NCBI GenBank assembly: GCA_965218555.1
Contig: OZ244625.1
Coordinates: forward strand, 2,976,001 to 3,040,000
Direction of reading: 5' to 3'
Source of the DNA: JAPPLB01 sp965218555
Lineage (GTDB): Bacteria > Acidobacteriota > Terriglobia > Bryobacterales > UBA6623
DNA length: 64,000 bases
Under the pieces are notes generated by a model. The model did no database searches, was not told the DNA's origin, and saw only the letters and a program-made list of their open reading frames with translations. Shown here in pieces: positions 8,815-17,558 of the stretch (within the stretch, counting starts at the first letter, position 1; each line of letters starts with the position of its first letter). The translations under genes and the position numbers were made by a program.

Positions 8815-11800
8815 ATGTACGAGAAGAGAAGTTGTTGTTGGAGTACCCCGGCTTTTCCGAAAGCGGGCAGGTTGAATGGCGCCTTTGTCGCTCTTGCCTT
8901 GACGCTGGTGATGTCCCTCGGCGCGGGCGTGACGTTTGCGCAAAGCACCAGTTCCAGCATCATTGGAACCGTGACCGACGAATCCGGCGCCGCGATTCCG
9001 GGCGCCAGCGTTGCCGTCACGAACGTAGGCACGCAGGATGAGCGGACGGTCGAGACCAACGAGCGCGGCGACTATGCGGTCCCTGCGCTGGACATCGGCC
9101 TCTACGAAGTCGCGGCCACGATGGAAGGCTTCAGCCGCGCCGTAGCGACCGACGTGCGGCTCGAGATCGACCTGGTTCGCCGCCAGAACCTGACGCTGCA
9201 AATCGGCGCCGTCACCGAGCAGATCACGGTGCAGGCCGACGCGGTGACGATCCAGACGGACGACACGACGATCAGCACGGTCATCGACGAGTCCAAGATT
9301 CGGGAGTTGCCGATTCCGGGCGACCGCAATCTTTTCCGCCTGGCGCTGCTCGCTCCCGGCATGAGCCGCGGGCCGCGCAGCAGCGTGACGACGTCGGGCT
9401 TCGGACCCGGCTACGGCATCGCGGCTCAAGGCCAGAAGATGCACAACAACAACATCATTCTCGACGGCGCTCCGCTCCGCACCGGCATCCATGGCATGGT
9501 CCGGATGCGGCCCTCGGTCGAGGCGATTCAGGAGTTCCGCGTCGAAGCGGGCTGGTATAACGCCGAGTACGGGACCCAGTCGGGCGCGCAGATCATCACC
9601 TCGATCCGGCCCGGCACGAACGAGTTCCACGGCACTCTGTTCTACTTCTTCCGCGCCGAGGAACTCGACGCCCGCAACTTCTTCGAGAATCCTAATATTC
9701 CGAAGAAGCCTCTGACACGCAACACCTTCGGCGGCGTGATCAGCGGCCCGATCGTCAAGAACCGTCTGTTCTTCACGGCCAACCTGGAGAGCCTCGGCGA
9801 ACGGCGCAGCAGTCAAAGGTTCCAGACGTATCCGACGCAGCTCATGCGCAACGGCGATCTGAGCGAGCCCTTCTTCGCGAGCAGACCGGTCCTGGATATC
9901 GCCACCTGCATGGATCCGGCGGATGCCGCGACTTGCGGGGCCTTCCCGAACCACGTCATTCCGTCGAGCCGGATCTCGTCCGTCTCGAAAAGGGTGATTC
10001 CCTACTGGCCGCAGCCGAACTCCGGCAACCCGCAGTTCGACGGCAAGAACAACTTCTCGGGCACCCAGAAGAACGACCTGGATGACGACCAGTTCTACTT
10101 GAGGAGCGACTGGTCCATTAACGACAAAAACAAGATCTTCGGGCGCTACGGTATACAGAACATCCAACCGTCAGTCGTCAGCCCCATAGCGCACTTCGAC
10201 GAGCGCTTCACGTACTTCAATCCGAAGAAGCAGCAGAACGCCACGATGACGTGGACAAACTTCATCACCAATACGACGCTGAACGAGCTGAGGGTTTCGT
10301 ACAACCGCGACCTCTACTTCCGCCAGACGGGTTTCACCGACACCGGATGGAACAACTTCACGGAGTTGGGAATCCCGGGCCAGACCGAGGCCCCGCACGA
10401 CGCACGCTTCAGCAGCATCAGCGTGAGCGGTTGCTGCGGCCTCGGAGCGTCCGACGTCAACCAGATCTGGGACGAGTCGCGGATGATCTCCAACGAGACG
10501 TCCTTCATCAAGGGCCACCATAATCTGAAGACGGGGATCTCGTACAACCTCGTCCGAACCTCTCGCCGGACGATCCAGTTCGCCAACGGCGCGTTTGAGT
10601 TCCACAACATCCACTCAGGCCACGCCTGGGCTGACTTCCTGCTCGACCACCCGTCACGTGTGAGGCTGGGCAACATTCCGGGCAAGGCCAACGCCGGCAC
10701 CTACCCGGATTTCGAGTACTGGCGCGTGCATCCCTACATCCAGGACGAGTGGAAGATCACGCCGAACCTGACCCTGAACCTTGGTATCCGCTGGGAGTAC
10801 AACTCCCCGTTCGTGGATGACCGCGGCGAGTCGCGCAACTTCGATATGGCTTCGGGCCAGTTGTTCCCGGCGCCGGGCGCGTCGCGGGTCCCCCTGAACG
10901 TGGTGAGCAAGAACAACTGGGCGCCGCGCTTCGGCATCGCGTGGCGGCCGCTGGGCGGAACCGATTTCGTGATCCGCACCGGCTACGGGATCTTCTACAA
11001 CGTCAACATGATCAACAACTTCGTCCCGCATCTGGCGGCCAACCCGCCGGGGACGTCGAACATCGAGGAGGCCGCGCTGGATCGCAGACCGGTGATCACC
11101 ATGGCGACCGCCGACCAGGGCACCAACGAGAACTTTCGCGCGCGCATCCGAGCTGCGCAAGTCGAAAACACGGTGGGCATCGTCCAGCAGTGGAACTTCA
11201 ACATCCAGAAGTCTCTGCCGTGGGATCTCGTTGCCGAAGTCGGCTACAGCGGTTCGAAGTCCGACCACTTCGACCTCCCGGCGGAGTACAACGCGTTTCT
11301 GCCGAACACGGTCGGCACCGCCAACCCGGTTCGCCGCTGGCCCCAGTTCGGGAGTATCGAGGTTCACGACAGCTCGGCCTCGGGCAGCTACCATGGCCTG
11401 CTGAGCAAGCTGGAGAGGCGCTTCAGCGGCGGATTCACCGTCCTCCAGACCTACACCTGGGCGAAGGCGATGTTCGATTTCCGCGCCTGCTGCGGGGCGC
11501 AGCGGCCGAACAACCCGCACGACCGTCGAAAGGGGGAGCGCGGCCGGGGCGATTTCGACATCACCCACCGCGCTACGACCGCGTTCATTTGGGAGCTGCC
11601 CTTCGGCAAGAACTTGACGGGCGCCGCCAAGCACATCCTCGACGGATGGCAGGTCACTGGCACTCTCCTTCTGGCCACCGGGCTGCCCGTTCACCCGCAC
11701 CAGTCGAGACTCGACCCGACGCCCGGCGACGGGTGCGCGAACTGCACCAGGCGCCCCTACCGGCTCGCTGACGGCAATCTTTCGGGCGGCGCGCGCACTC

Positions 11801-12117
11801 TGGACCGCTGGTTCGACACGAGCGCCTTCATGCTCGCCAGTCCCGCGAACCGGGTCCTCCTGGGCAAGGGCCTCTATGGCGACACCGGGCGCAGCATCCT
11901 TGAAGAGCCCGGACGCACGGGCTTGGACTTCTCGATCTTCAAGAACATCGACGTTGCGGAAGGCCACTCGATCCAGTTGCGGTGGGAGATGTACAACGCG
12001 ACGAATACCCCGCCCTTCCTGACCCCGCAGATGTACGTCCTGTCGGGCAACTTCGGGCGGATCACGAGCGCCCTGGAAAGCCGCGAGATGCAGATGGGCC
12101 TGCGCTGGATTTTCTAG
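8815..12117 (+). CDS. Oar-like TonB-dependent receptor with N-terminal carboxypeptidase-regulatory domain
   Basis: A 1100-residue outer-membrane receptor. ATG 8815 is chosen because a GGGAG site precedes it and a signal peptide follows (hydrophobic ALALTLVMSLGAG, cleavage after FAQ). Domains: carboxypeptidase-regulatory-like beta sandwich (about 47-130, IIGTVTDESGAAIPGASVAVTN), plug domain (about 135-250), then a long beta barrel ending in the aromatic MGLRWIF expected for outer-membrane insertion. This large type is expanded in Acidobacteriota and is thought to import or bind bulky organic ligands using TonB energy. It sits centrally among the exported PLP enzymes, so it may bring in their substrate (inference). 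A rho-independent terminator follows. Confidence 0.92.
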   Translation: MYEKRSCCWSTPAFPKAGRLNGAFVALALTLVMSLGAGVTFAQSTSSSIIGTVTDESGAAIPGASVAVTNVGTQDERTVETNERGDYAVPALDIGLYEVAATMEGFSRAVATDVRLEIDLVRRQNLTLQIGAVTEQITVQADAVTIQTDDTTISTVIDESKIRELPIPGDRNLFRLALLAPGMSRGPRSSVTTSGFGPGYGIAAQGQKMHNNNIILDGAPLRTGIHGMVRMRPSVEAIQEFRVEAGWYNAEYGTQSGAQIITSIRPGTNEFHGTLFYFFRAEELDARNFFENPNIPKKPLTRNTFGGVISGPIVKNRLFFTANLESLGERRSSQRFQTYPTQLMRNGDLSEPFFASRPVLDIATCMDPADAATCGAFPNHVIPSSRISSVSKRVIPYWPQPNSGNPQFDGKNNFSGTQKNDLDDDQFYLRSDWSINDKNKIFGRYGIQNIQPSVVSPIAHFDERFTYFNPKKQQNATMTWTNFITNTTLNELRVSYNRDLYFRQTGFTDTGWNNFTELGIPGQTEAPHDARFSSISVSGCCGLGASDVNQIWDESRMISNETSFIKGHHNLKTGISYNLVRTSRRTIQFANGAFEFHNIHSGHAWADFLLDHPSRVRLGNIPGKANAGTYPDFEYWRVHPYIQDEWKITPNLTLNLGIRWEYNSPFVDDRGESRNFDMASGQLFPAPGASRVPLNVVSKNNWAPRFGIAWRPLGGTDFVIRTGYGIFYNVNMINNFVPHLAANPPGTSNIEEAALDRRPVITMATADQGTNENFRARIRAAQVENTVGIVQQWNFNIQKSLPWDLVAEVGYSGSKSDHFDLPAEYNAFLPNTVGTANPVRRWPQFGSIEVHDSSASGSYHGLLSKLERRFSGGFTVLQTYTWAKAMFDFRACCGAQRPNNPHDRRKGERGRGDFDITHRATTAFIWELPFGKNLTGAAKHILDGWQVTGTLLLATGLPVHPHQSRLDPTPGDGCANCTRRPYRLADGNLSGGARTLDRWFDTSAFMLASPANRVLLGKGLYGDTGRSILEEPGRTGLDFSIFKNIDVAEGHSIQLRWEMYNATNTPPFLTPQMYVLSGNFGRITSALESREMQMGLRWIF

Positions 12118-12142
12118 CGCGTTCAGTATCGGTTTCACTTCG

Positions 12143-12187
12143 CCGGGCGTTCCGCAAGATTCAGCGGACGCCCGGTGTTTGTTTTGG
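12143..12187 (+). terminator. Rho-independent terminator after the TonB-dependent receptor
   Basis: GC-rich stem CCGGGCGTTCCGC / GCGGACGCCCGG with one bulged T and the loop AAGATTCA, followed by TGTTTGTTTT. It lies 25 bp after the receptor stop codon. Confidence 0.8.
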
Positions 12188-12215
12188 TATGATCTTCGCG
12201 GACGCCGATGGAGGA

Positions 12216-12300
12216 GAGTTTTTCCTCCGCCCGCGTGCGGACCATACAAGTGGGAAACACCCGGGTCGGTGTCAACGCCGCTTAATCAGGAGGATGTTTC
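12216..12300 (+). repeat. 85-nt dispersed repeat, copy 1; candidate structured leader RNA
   Basis: About nine-tenths identical to 41400-41484. In plus-strand RNA it could form an outer stem UCCUCC / GGAGGA that covers the AGGAGG ribosome site of the next gene, enclosing the stems CCCGC / GUGGG and GGUG-UCAA-CGCC. Two of the differences from copy 2 fall in these inner stems and turn G-C pairs into G-U pairs, so pairing is kept in both copies. No known riboswitch was recognised. Confidence 0.55.
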
Positions 12301-12308
12301 ACATCAGA

Positions 12309-13577
12309 ATGAAGAACAGAACCATTTCCGACCCGGATGCACCCCGAGCGGGGGCTCTGGAAATGACCCGCCGCGGACTGATTGCCGCACTCACCGGTCT
12401 TGCGTCCGCCTGCGGCACGGCCGCCTCGAAGCTGCAGGAAGGTTCGAAGGCCTGGGGACACGACAGCATCTATACGCGGCTGTTGGGTATCCGCCCGTTC
12501 CTGACCTGCCGCGGGCATACCACGATCGTCGGCGGCTCGCGCATGCCTCCCGAAGTGATCCGAGCCATTGCCGAGGCGAACGACTATTTCGTCGACATGT
12601 ACGAGTTGAACGATGCCGCCGGCCGGCGCATCGCCGAGGTCACCGGCGCGGAGGCGGGGCTGGTGACGGCCGGTTCGTTCTCGGCGATGGTGCTGGCTTC
12701 GGCGGCATGCCTCTCGGGAACCGACCCGGAGAAGGTCAAAGCCCTGCCTCACCCGACGTGGGGCAGGGTCGAGTGCCTGACCCAAACGTCCCAACGCTTC
12801 GGGTACGACCACGCCTACCGGGCCGGCGGGGCCACGCTGGTGGACTTCGAGACCAAAGAGCAGGTCGCGAACGCCATCAATAACAAAACGGCTTTTCTCG
12901 CCTGCCTGGGGAGCAGGGATAATTCTCCCAACCCGAAACCCGGCGTCATGATGTCCAACGACTTCCTCGAGCTCGGCAAGAATGCCGGCGTGCCGGTCGT
13001 GGTGGACGCGGCATCGGAGCTTCCCCCAGTCGACACGCTGACCCGTTACACCACGGCAGGCTTCGACCTGGTTGTCATCAGCGGCGGCAAGGGGCTTCGC
13101 GGGCCGCAATCCACGGGCATCCTGGCGGGACGCAAAGACCTCATCGAAGCCGCCGCGCTCAACCACTCGCCGAACACCGCTCTCGGACGCGGCATGAAGG
13201 TGGGCAAGGAAGAAATCGTGGGCTTTGTGGCCGCACTGAATCGGTACGTTTCGCTCGACCACGAAGCGGTCATCGAGGGATGGAACAAGAAATCGCGCTA
13301 CATCATCGATCAGTTGGCCGACGTGCCCGGCCTGAACGCGAAAAAGACGATGAACGCGCATGGCTACGAGGACATCAGCCTGAGCTGGGACCGCGAGGTC
13401 ATCCCGCTGACAGGAAAAGAAGTTGCTGAAAAGCTCAAGGCCGGCGAGCCGCGCATCGTCTATTACGACGACGACGAGGGCGGCAGAATGACCACCCGAT
13501 GCCAGTGGGAGGGAGAAGAAATCTTCGCCGCCCGCCGGTTGCGGGAGTTCTTTCTTGCCGAGGGCCGGAAAGCGTAA
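12309..13577 (+). CDS. Tat-type SelA/DgaE-like PLP enzyme (paralog 1)
   Basis: A 422-residue fold-type I PLP enzyme of the SelA / D-glucosaminate-6-phosphate ammonia-lyase (DgaE-like) type. Residues 19-35 (MTRRGLIAALTGLASAC) form a twin-arginine signal with a possible lipidation Cys. Asp233 (VVDAASELPP) and Lys261 (ISGGKGLRGPQS) are the cofactor Asp and Schiff-base Lys. An in-frame ATG at 12294 directly abuts the AGGAGG site, so 12309 is preferred; a start at 12363 would also keep the signal. Family members act by beta-elimination, dehydration or aldol-type reactions; the substrate is unknown. The closely similar gene at 13677 follows. Confidence 0.82.
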   Translation: MKNRTISDPDAPRAGALEMTRRGLIAALTGLASACGTAASKLQEGSKAWGHDSIYTRLLGIRPFLTCRGHTTIVGGSRMPPEVIRAIAEANDYFVDMYELNDAAGRRIAEVTGAEAGLVTAGSFSAMVLASAACLSGTDPEKVKALPHPTWGRVECLTQTSQRFGYDHAYRAGGATLVDFETKEQVANAINNKTAFLACLGSRDNSPNPKPGVMMSNDFLELGKNAGVPVVVDAASELPPVDTLTRYTTAGFDLVVISGGKGLRGPQSTGILAGRKDLIEAAALNHSPNTALGRGMKVGKEEIVGFVAALNRYVSLDHEAVIEGWNKKSRYIIDQLADVPGLNAKKTMNAHGYEDISLSWDREVIPLTGKEVAEKLKAGEPRIVYYDDDEGGRMTTRCQWEGEEIFAARRLREFFLAEGRKA

Positions 13578-13676
13578 ACGCCCCTGCGGACGCGAATCCC
13601 GGCATTCATCATGCAGGGGCACGATGTGCTGCCGCGGCGCGAGGCGCCCGCGCGGCTCTGAAAGCAGGAGATCACC

Positions 13677-14939
13677 ATGGACACTCACGATAAGGAATTC
13701 AGCAGTCTCTCGCCCCTGCAGGTCACGCGCCGCGGGCTGGTCGCAGCACTGAGCGGTTTGGCCGCCGCCTGCGGCACCGCCGCCTCCCGGCTCAAGGATC
13801 CCATGAGCTGGGGTGAGGACAGTATCTATAACCGCTGGCTCGGCCTGCGTCCGTTTCTGAGTTGCCAAGGCCACAACACCGTCATCGGCGGGTCGCGCAT
13901 GCCGGACGAGGTCATGCGCGCGATGGCGGAAGCCAACGACTACTTCATCGACATACACGCCCTCAACAAAGCAGCCGGAGACTACATCGCCGGGGTCATG
14001 GGCGCCGAAGCCGCGCTGGCGAGCGCCGGTTCGTTCTCGGCGATGCTGCTGGGGGCGGCGGGTTGCCTGACGGGCACGGACCAGGAAAAGATCGAAGCCC
14101 TGCCGCATCCTGATTGGGACAAAGTCGAGTGCCTCACGCAAACCCAGCACCGCTTCAACTACGACCGGGCCTATCGCGCGGCCGGCATGAACATCGTCGA
14201 CGCCGAGACGAAGCAGGGCATGATCGACAAGATCAGCGACAAGACGGCCATGATCGCCGTCCTGGCCAGGGTCTATCGACAAAAAAACAATCCGCCGGGG
14301 ACGTTGATGCCCGAAGAGATCATCGAGATCGGCAAGCAGCACGGCGTGCCGGTCTTGGTTGACGCCGCATCGGAGCTGCCGCCGCCCGACATCATGACGC
14401 GCTATACGGAAGCGGGCGCCGACCTCGTGGTCATCAGCGGAGGCAAAGGCCTCCGCGGACCGCAGTCCTCCGGGATTCTGGCCGGCCGCAAGGACCTCAT
14501 CGAAGCCGCCACTCTCAACCACTCTCCGTACAAGTCCATCGGCCGCGGCATGAAGGTTGGAAAAGAGGAGATCATGGGCCTCGTCGCCGCCGTTCGGCGG
14601 TACGAGGCGCTCGACCATGACGCGGTGCTGGAAGGCTGGAACAAGAAGGCGCAGTACATTGCCGATGTTCTGAACGAGGTTCCCGGACTGACGGCGGAAC
14701 TGATTGACAACACGCAGGGGTACAACAACCTGCATTTCTCCTGGGACGAGAACGTCATCCCCGTCGCGGGGCGGGAGATCTACCGGCAGCTCCGCGAAGG
14801 GCAGCCGCGCGTCCTGATCAGCGGCGGCGGCGGCGGGCCGAGCGCCGGCCTCACCACGCAGTGCATGCGGGACGGCGATGAAATCTTCGCGGCGCGAGGC
14901 ATCAAGGAAGCGTTGTTGAGCCACGCCAAACCGACCTGA
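13677..14939 (+). CDS. Tat-type SelA/DgaE-like PLP enzyme (paralog 2)
   Basis: A 420-residue close paralog of the previous gene, with CAGGAG just upstream of ATG 13677. The Tat signal lies at residues 16-32 (VTRRGLVAALSGLAAAC). Asp229 (LVDAASELPPPD) and Lys257 (ISGGKGLRGPQS) are retained. A C-terminal Gly/Ser-rich insert (SGGGGGPSAG) is absent from the sister protein. It lies 99 bp after the first copy on the same strand and is probably co-transcribed. A cytoplasmic SelA role is unlikely given the export signal and duplication. Confidence 0.82.
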   Translation: MDTHDKEFSSLSPLQVTRRGLVAALSGLAAACGTAASRLKDPMSWGEDSIYNRWLGLRPFLSCQGHNTVIGGSRMPDEVMRAMAEANDYFIDIHALNKAAGDYIAGVMGAEAALASAGSFSAMLLGAAGCLTGTDQEKIEALPHPDWDKVECLTQTQHRFNYDRAYRAAGMNIVDAETKQGMIDKISDKTAMIAVLARVYRQKNNPPGTLMPEEIIEIGKQHGVPVLVDAASELPPPDIMTRYTEAGADLVVISGGKGLRGPQSSGILAGRKDLIEAATLNHSPYKSIGRGMKVGKEEIMGLVAAVRRYEALDHDAVLEGWNKKAQYIADVLNEVPGLTAELIDNTQGYNNLHFSWDENVIPVAGREIYRQLREGQPRVLISGGGGGPSAGLTTQCMRDGDEIFAARGIKEALLSHAKPT

Positions 14940-14946
14940 AGCGGCA

Positions 14947-14964
14947 CTGCGGCGGACGCCGCAG
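14947..14964 (+). terminator. GC hairpin after the second SelA-like gene, possible terminator
   Basis: Perfect 7-bp stem CTGCGGC / GCCGCAG with a 4-nt loop, 8 bp after the stop codon. There is no T-run, so it may only protect the transcript end. Confidence 0.4.
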
Positions 14965-15123
14965 CGGTCGAAGGTTGTCACCACCGGGACGAGAACGAGG
15001 CCGCGGGCCGGCGAGAGATTGTGGTACGCGCTACACGCCTGCGGAGGAATCGAAGCGCCGGCGAGACAGCGAAGTCCTGTCGGTCATGGCCGGGCGCCGC
15101 GGCGCCCCCCCGGAAGGCGCACC

Positions 15124-15741
15124 TCAGCGGCCCTGATCGAGTTCGGGTTCGCGGCCGCCGGGTTGCGGCCGTTCCAGGGTCAACGGGAGACCGCGGCGTT
15201 CCGGCCACCAGTGAGCGGCCTCGACCTGTGCGCGGGTATAGGGGCACCCGGCGGGCAGCACCTCGTTCCAGGAGCGGGTCAGACGCTTCTCCTCGCTACG
15301 GTATTGCGCCTCGTCCACGATGGCTTCCATGTCGTGGTTCACGAAAGCTGCAATGGCATCTCCCTTGGCCTTCCGCCAAGCCTTGGCGAAGACCTCATCG
15401 CGCTTGCTCCCGAGTCCGGGATTTTCCCGCAGGACATCTTCGATTTCGCGCCGGGCGTTATTGACGGAAGTTCTCCAGCCGGGGACAGGTCCAGTTTCCC
15501 ATTGCCGCCGGTATTGGAGTTCGAGCAAGTGCTCGATGGCCTTGGCGTACCGGCTCTTGAGGCTGCGTTCTTCGCTTCTGCTCAAGTCCTCGATTTCCTC
15601 GATCACATTGTCCCAATCTACGGCGTTGAAGTCGCGGCGCCGCAGTGCGTCCACTTGTTCGATGGCCCAGGTGTAGCCGTCAGTGTGGTAGAGCTCTGCT
15701 GCCGGCACCTGTCGAACACCGCGGGCGGGACTAGCCTGCAT
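15124..15741 (-). CDS. DUF29 family protein
   Basis: A protein of up to 205 residues with the DUF29 pattern: LYHTDGYTWAIEQVDALRRRDFNAVDWDNVIEEIEDLSRSEERSLKSR near the N-terminus, then a helical region with YRRQWETG. DUF29 proteins are small, helical and of unknown function, and occur in many copies in cyanobacteria and soil bacteria. The ATG at 15741 lies inside the terminal inverted repeat of MITE-like copy C, so the repeat supplies the first four codons. GTG 15708 just before the conserved domain may be the ancestral start. It is convergent with the PLP gene at 13677. Confidence 0.75.
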   Translation of the reverse strand: MQASPARGVRQVPAAELYHTDGYTWAIEQVDALRRRDFNAVDWDNVIEEIEDLSRSEERSLKSRYAKAIEHLLELQYRRQWETGPVPGWRTSVNNARREIEDVLRENPGLGSKRDEVFAKAWRKAKGDAIAAFVNHDMEAIVDEAQYRSEEKRLTRSWNEVLPAGCPYTRAQVEAAHWWPERRGLPLTLERPQPGGREPELDQGR

Positions 15742-15914
15742 TTCTCACCACCTGACGGGGGAAGCACGCGATAAGGCCGCCATGACTTCGTTGCGCTTGC
15801 TTGCCGTGCTCAATGTACTCTCAAGTACACCTGCGCGCGCCAAGCGGCGCGCGCCTCGTCCTGACGGCCCTCTCACACACTTCGTCTCGCCACATGGTGA
15901 GAAATGCAGGCTAG
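15731..15914. repeat. MITE-like repeat, copy C (perfect terminal inverted repeats)
   Basis: A 184-bp element with perfect 20-bp terminal inverted repeats: CTAGCCTGCATTTCTCACCA at 15731-15750 and its exact complement at 15895-15914. The CTAG at each end may be a target duplication. It has the same length and near-identical sequence as copy D. It has no transposase and no convincing gene. Confidence 0.9.
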
Positions 15915-16280
15915 TTGTAGAGGACATGAAATTGCCTCACGGATCATTCTACCAGCCGTGCGGCGGCCAACTACTTTCGTGATTCGTGTCTCGTGAAGCG
16001 GCTTGCCGGGCGGTTCGCAGGCGGAGCAGTGTTGCGCCGGCGGCCACCAACCATAGCATTTCCCAATCCAAAGATGATCCTGAAATGAGGTTGGGCGGTG
16101 GCGGCTCCCAGCACCCAGGCGCGATGAAGAAAGCAATACTCCGGGCGACGGCCCCCTCCGGGAGCGGCGGCAAGACCACCTCCGGTCCACGAATCACGAA
16201 CCGCTGGCCGCACCCTGCGGTTCCCTACGTGCAAGCTCTGGAGGCTATCATAGTATGCGTGCCGCCACAGACAATAGTAT
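15915..16280. other. Intergenic spacer between MITE-like copies C and D
   Basis: 366 bp with no supported gene. It contains GATTCGTGTCTCGTGA (about 15979), related to a motif at about 6443 (TTTCGTGTCTCGTGA), and a partly complementary CACGAATCACGAA near 16188. Confidence 0.5.
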
Positions 16281-16464
16281 CTAGCCTGCATTTCTCACCA
16301 TCCGACGGCCGAAGCACGCGATAAGACAGCCATGACTTCGTTGCGCTTGCTTGCCGTGCTCGATGTACTTACAAGTACACCTGCGCGCGCCAAGCGGCTC
16401 GCGCCTCGTCCTGACGGCCCTCTCACACACTTCGTCTCGCCACGTGGTGAGACATGCAGGTTAG
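16281..16464. repeat. MITE-like repeat, copy D
   Basis: A 184-bp copy in the same orientation as copy C. The left end is identical (CTAGCCTGCATTTCTCACCA) and the right end slightly decayed (TGGTGAGACATGCAGGTTAG). It ends 29 bp before the acetamidase start codon, so it forms most of the upstream region of that operon. Confidence 0.88.
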
Positions 16465-16493
16465 ATCCTTCCCTTTGGAATAGGAGTTTCGAT

Positions 16494-17558
16494 ATGGTCC
16501 GACGTATCTTCGGAGTTCTGGCCTGCTTCGTGCTCGCGGCTCTACCCGCACTCACCGCCGTCCACGAAGTCTACCCCGACCACCACTCCCCCGTCTTCAC
16601 CGCAGAGAAGGAGCCGGCAGCCCGCATTCGATCCGGCGACACCGTCAAGACGCGCACCTGGGATTCGGGCGGCAAGGACCACGAGGGCGTTTGGCACATC
16701 GAGCATCCGTACAGGTACCCGGCGAAGGGGAATCCGCTGATGGGGCCGTTCTACGTCGAGGGCGCCGAGTACGGCGATACGCTCGAAGTCCACATCGACA
16801 AGATCCGCATGAACCGCAAGGACGCCTACACGGGCTTCGCCGTGCAGCCGGGCATCTTGAATCCGGGCGAGAAGATCCACGACACCAACTACGGCATGGG
16901 CAGCGTCCGACCGGGCCGCGCCACGCTGATTCCCTGGGACGTCGATCTCGAGAAGAAGACGGTCACGCCGCGGCTGCGGCCACAAGACAAATCCGGCTGG
17001 AACATGGAACTGCCGGCGCGCCCGATGCTGGGCTGCATCGGTGTGGCGCCCGCCCCGCCCGGGTATCAGGTGCGCACGTCGGGCCCGTCAGGCGATTACG
17101 GCGGCAACATCGATTACAACGACATCGTCGAGGGCGCAACCGTGCTGCTGCCCGTATTCGCCTCCGGCGCCTACCTCTACGTCGGTGATGGACACGCGCT
17201 GCAAGGCGACGGCGAGGGCTTCGGCGCGGGCGTCGAAACATCGATGGACGTCGAGTTCACGGTGAAGCTGCACAAGGGCAAGCGGCTGAGCATCCCGCGG
17301 CTCATCAATGACGAGTACCTGGTGTCGATCGCGAGTCAACCCGAGTTCAACAGCAACATGGATATCGGTGTCCGTTCCGCGAACTCCGACATGCTGAACT
17401 GGCTCCAGGACGAATGCGGACTTACGTCACCCGAGGCGCACATGCTACTCGGTTCCGTCGTCGAGCACAAGATCGTCACCTACTACGGCTCCATTGCAAC
17501 ACTCATGAAGAAGAAGTATCTGCCCCCCCGCTGTCATCAATTCGGAGGTGACGAATGA
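16494..17558 (+). CDS. Exported acetamidase/formamidase family protein (paralog 1)
   Basis: A 354-residue FmdA/AmdA-type amidohydrolase. ATG 16494 has AGGAG 7 bp upstream and begins a Sec signal (MVRRIFGVLACFVLAALPALTA). Family hallmarks include the N-terminal RSGDTVKTRTWDSGG, GPFYVEGAEYGDTLEVHI, GGNIDYNDIVEGATVLLPVF and GDGHALQGDGEGFGAGVE. Members release ammonia from formamide or short-chain amides; export is unusual for a protein also known as a cytoplasmic enzyme. The stop overlaps the start of the next paralog by ATGA. The real amide may be larger or a product of the neighbouring hydrolases (inference). Confidence 0.88.
   Translation: MVRRIFGVLACFVLAALPALTAVHEVYPDHHSPVFTAEKEPAARIRSGDTVKTRTWDSGGKDHEGVWHIEHPYRYPAKGNPLMGPFYVEGAEYGDTLEVHIDKIRMNRKDAYTGFAVQPGILNPGEKIHDTNYGMGSVRPGRATLIPWDVDLEKKTVTPRLRPQDKSGWNMELPARPMLGCIGVAPAPPGYQVRTSGPSGDYGGNIDYNDIVEGATVLLPVFASGAYLYVGDGHALQGDGEGFGAGVETSMDVEFTVKLHKGKRLSIPRLINDEYLVSIASQPEFNSNMDIGVRSANSDMLNWLQDECGLTSPEAHMLLGSVVEHKIVTYYGSIATLMKKKYLPPRCHQFGGDE

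Noticed and set aside
10654..12249. 531-codon minus-strand frame
   Set aside because: Antisense shadow of the TonB-dependent receptor, low-complexity composition.
12282..14984. 900-codon minus-strand frame
   Set aside because: Antisense shadow of two SelA-like PLP genes in GC-rich DNA.
15745..15927. Small minus-strand frames inside the MITE-like repeats, sharing FSPxGETKCVRGPSGRGA
   Set aside because: Similarity between copies comes from the repeat itself; no coding signature.
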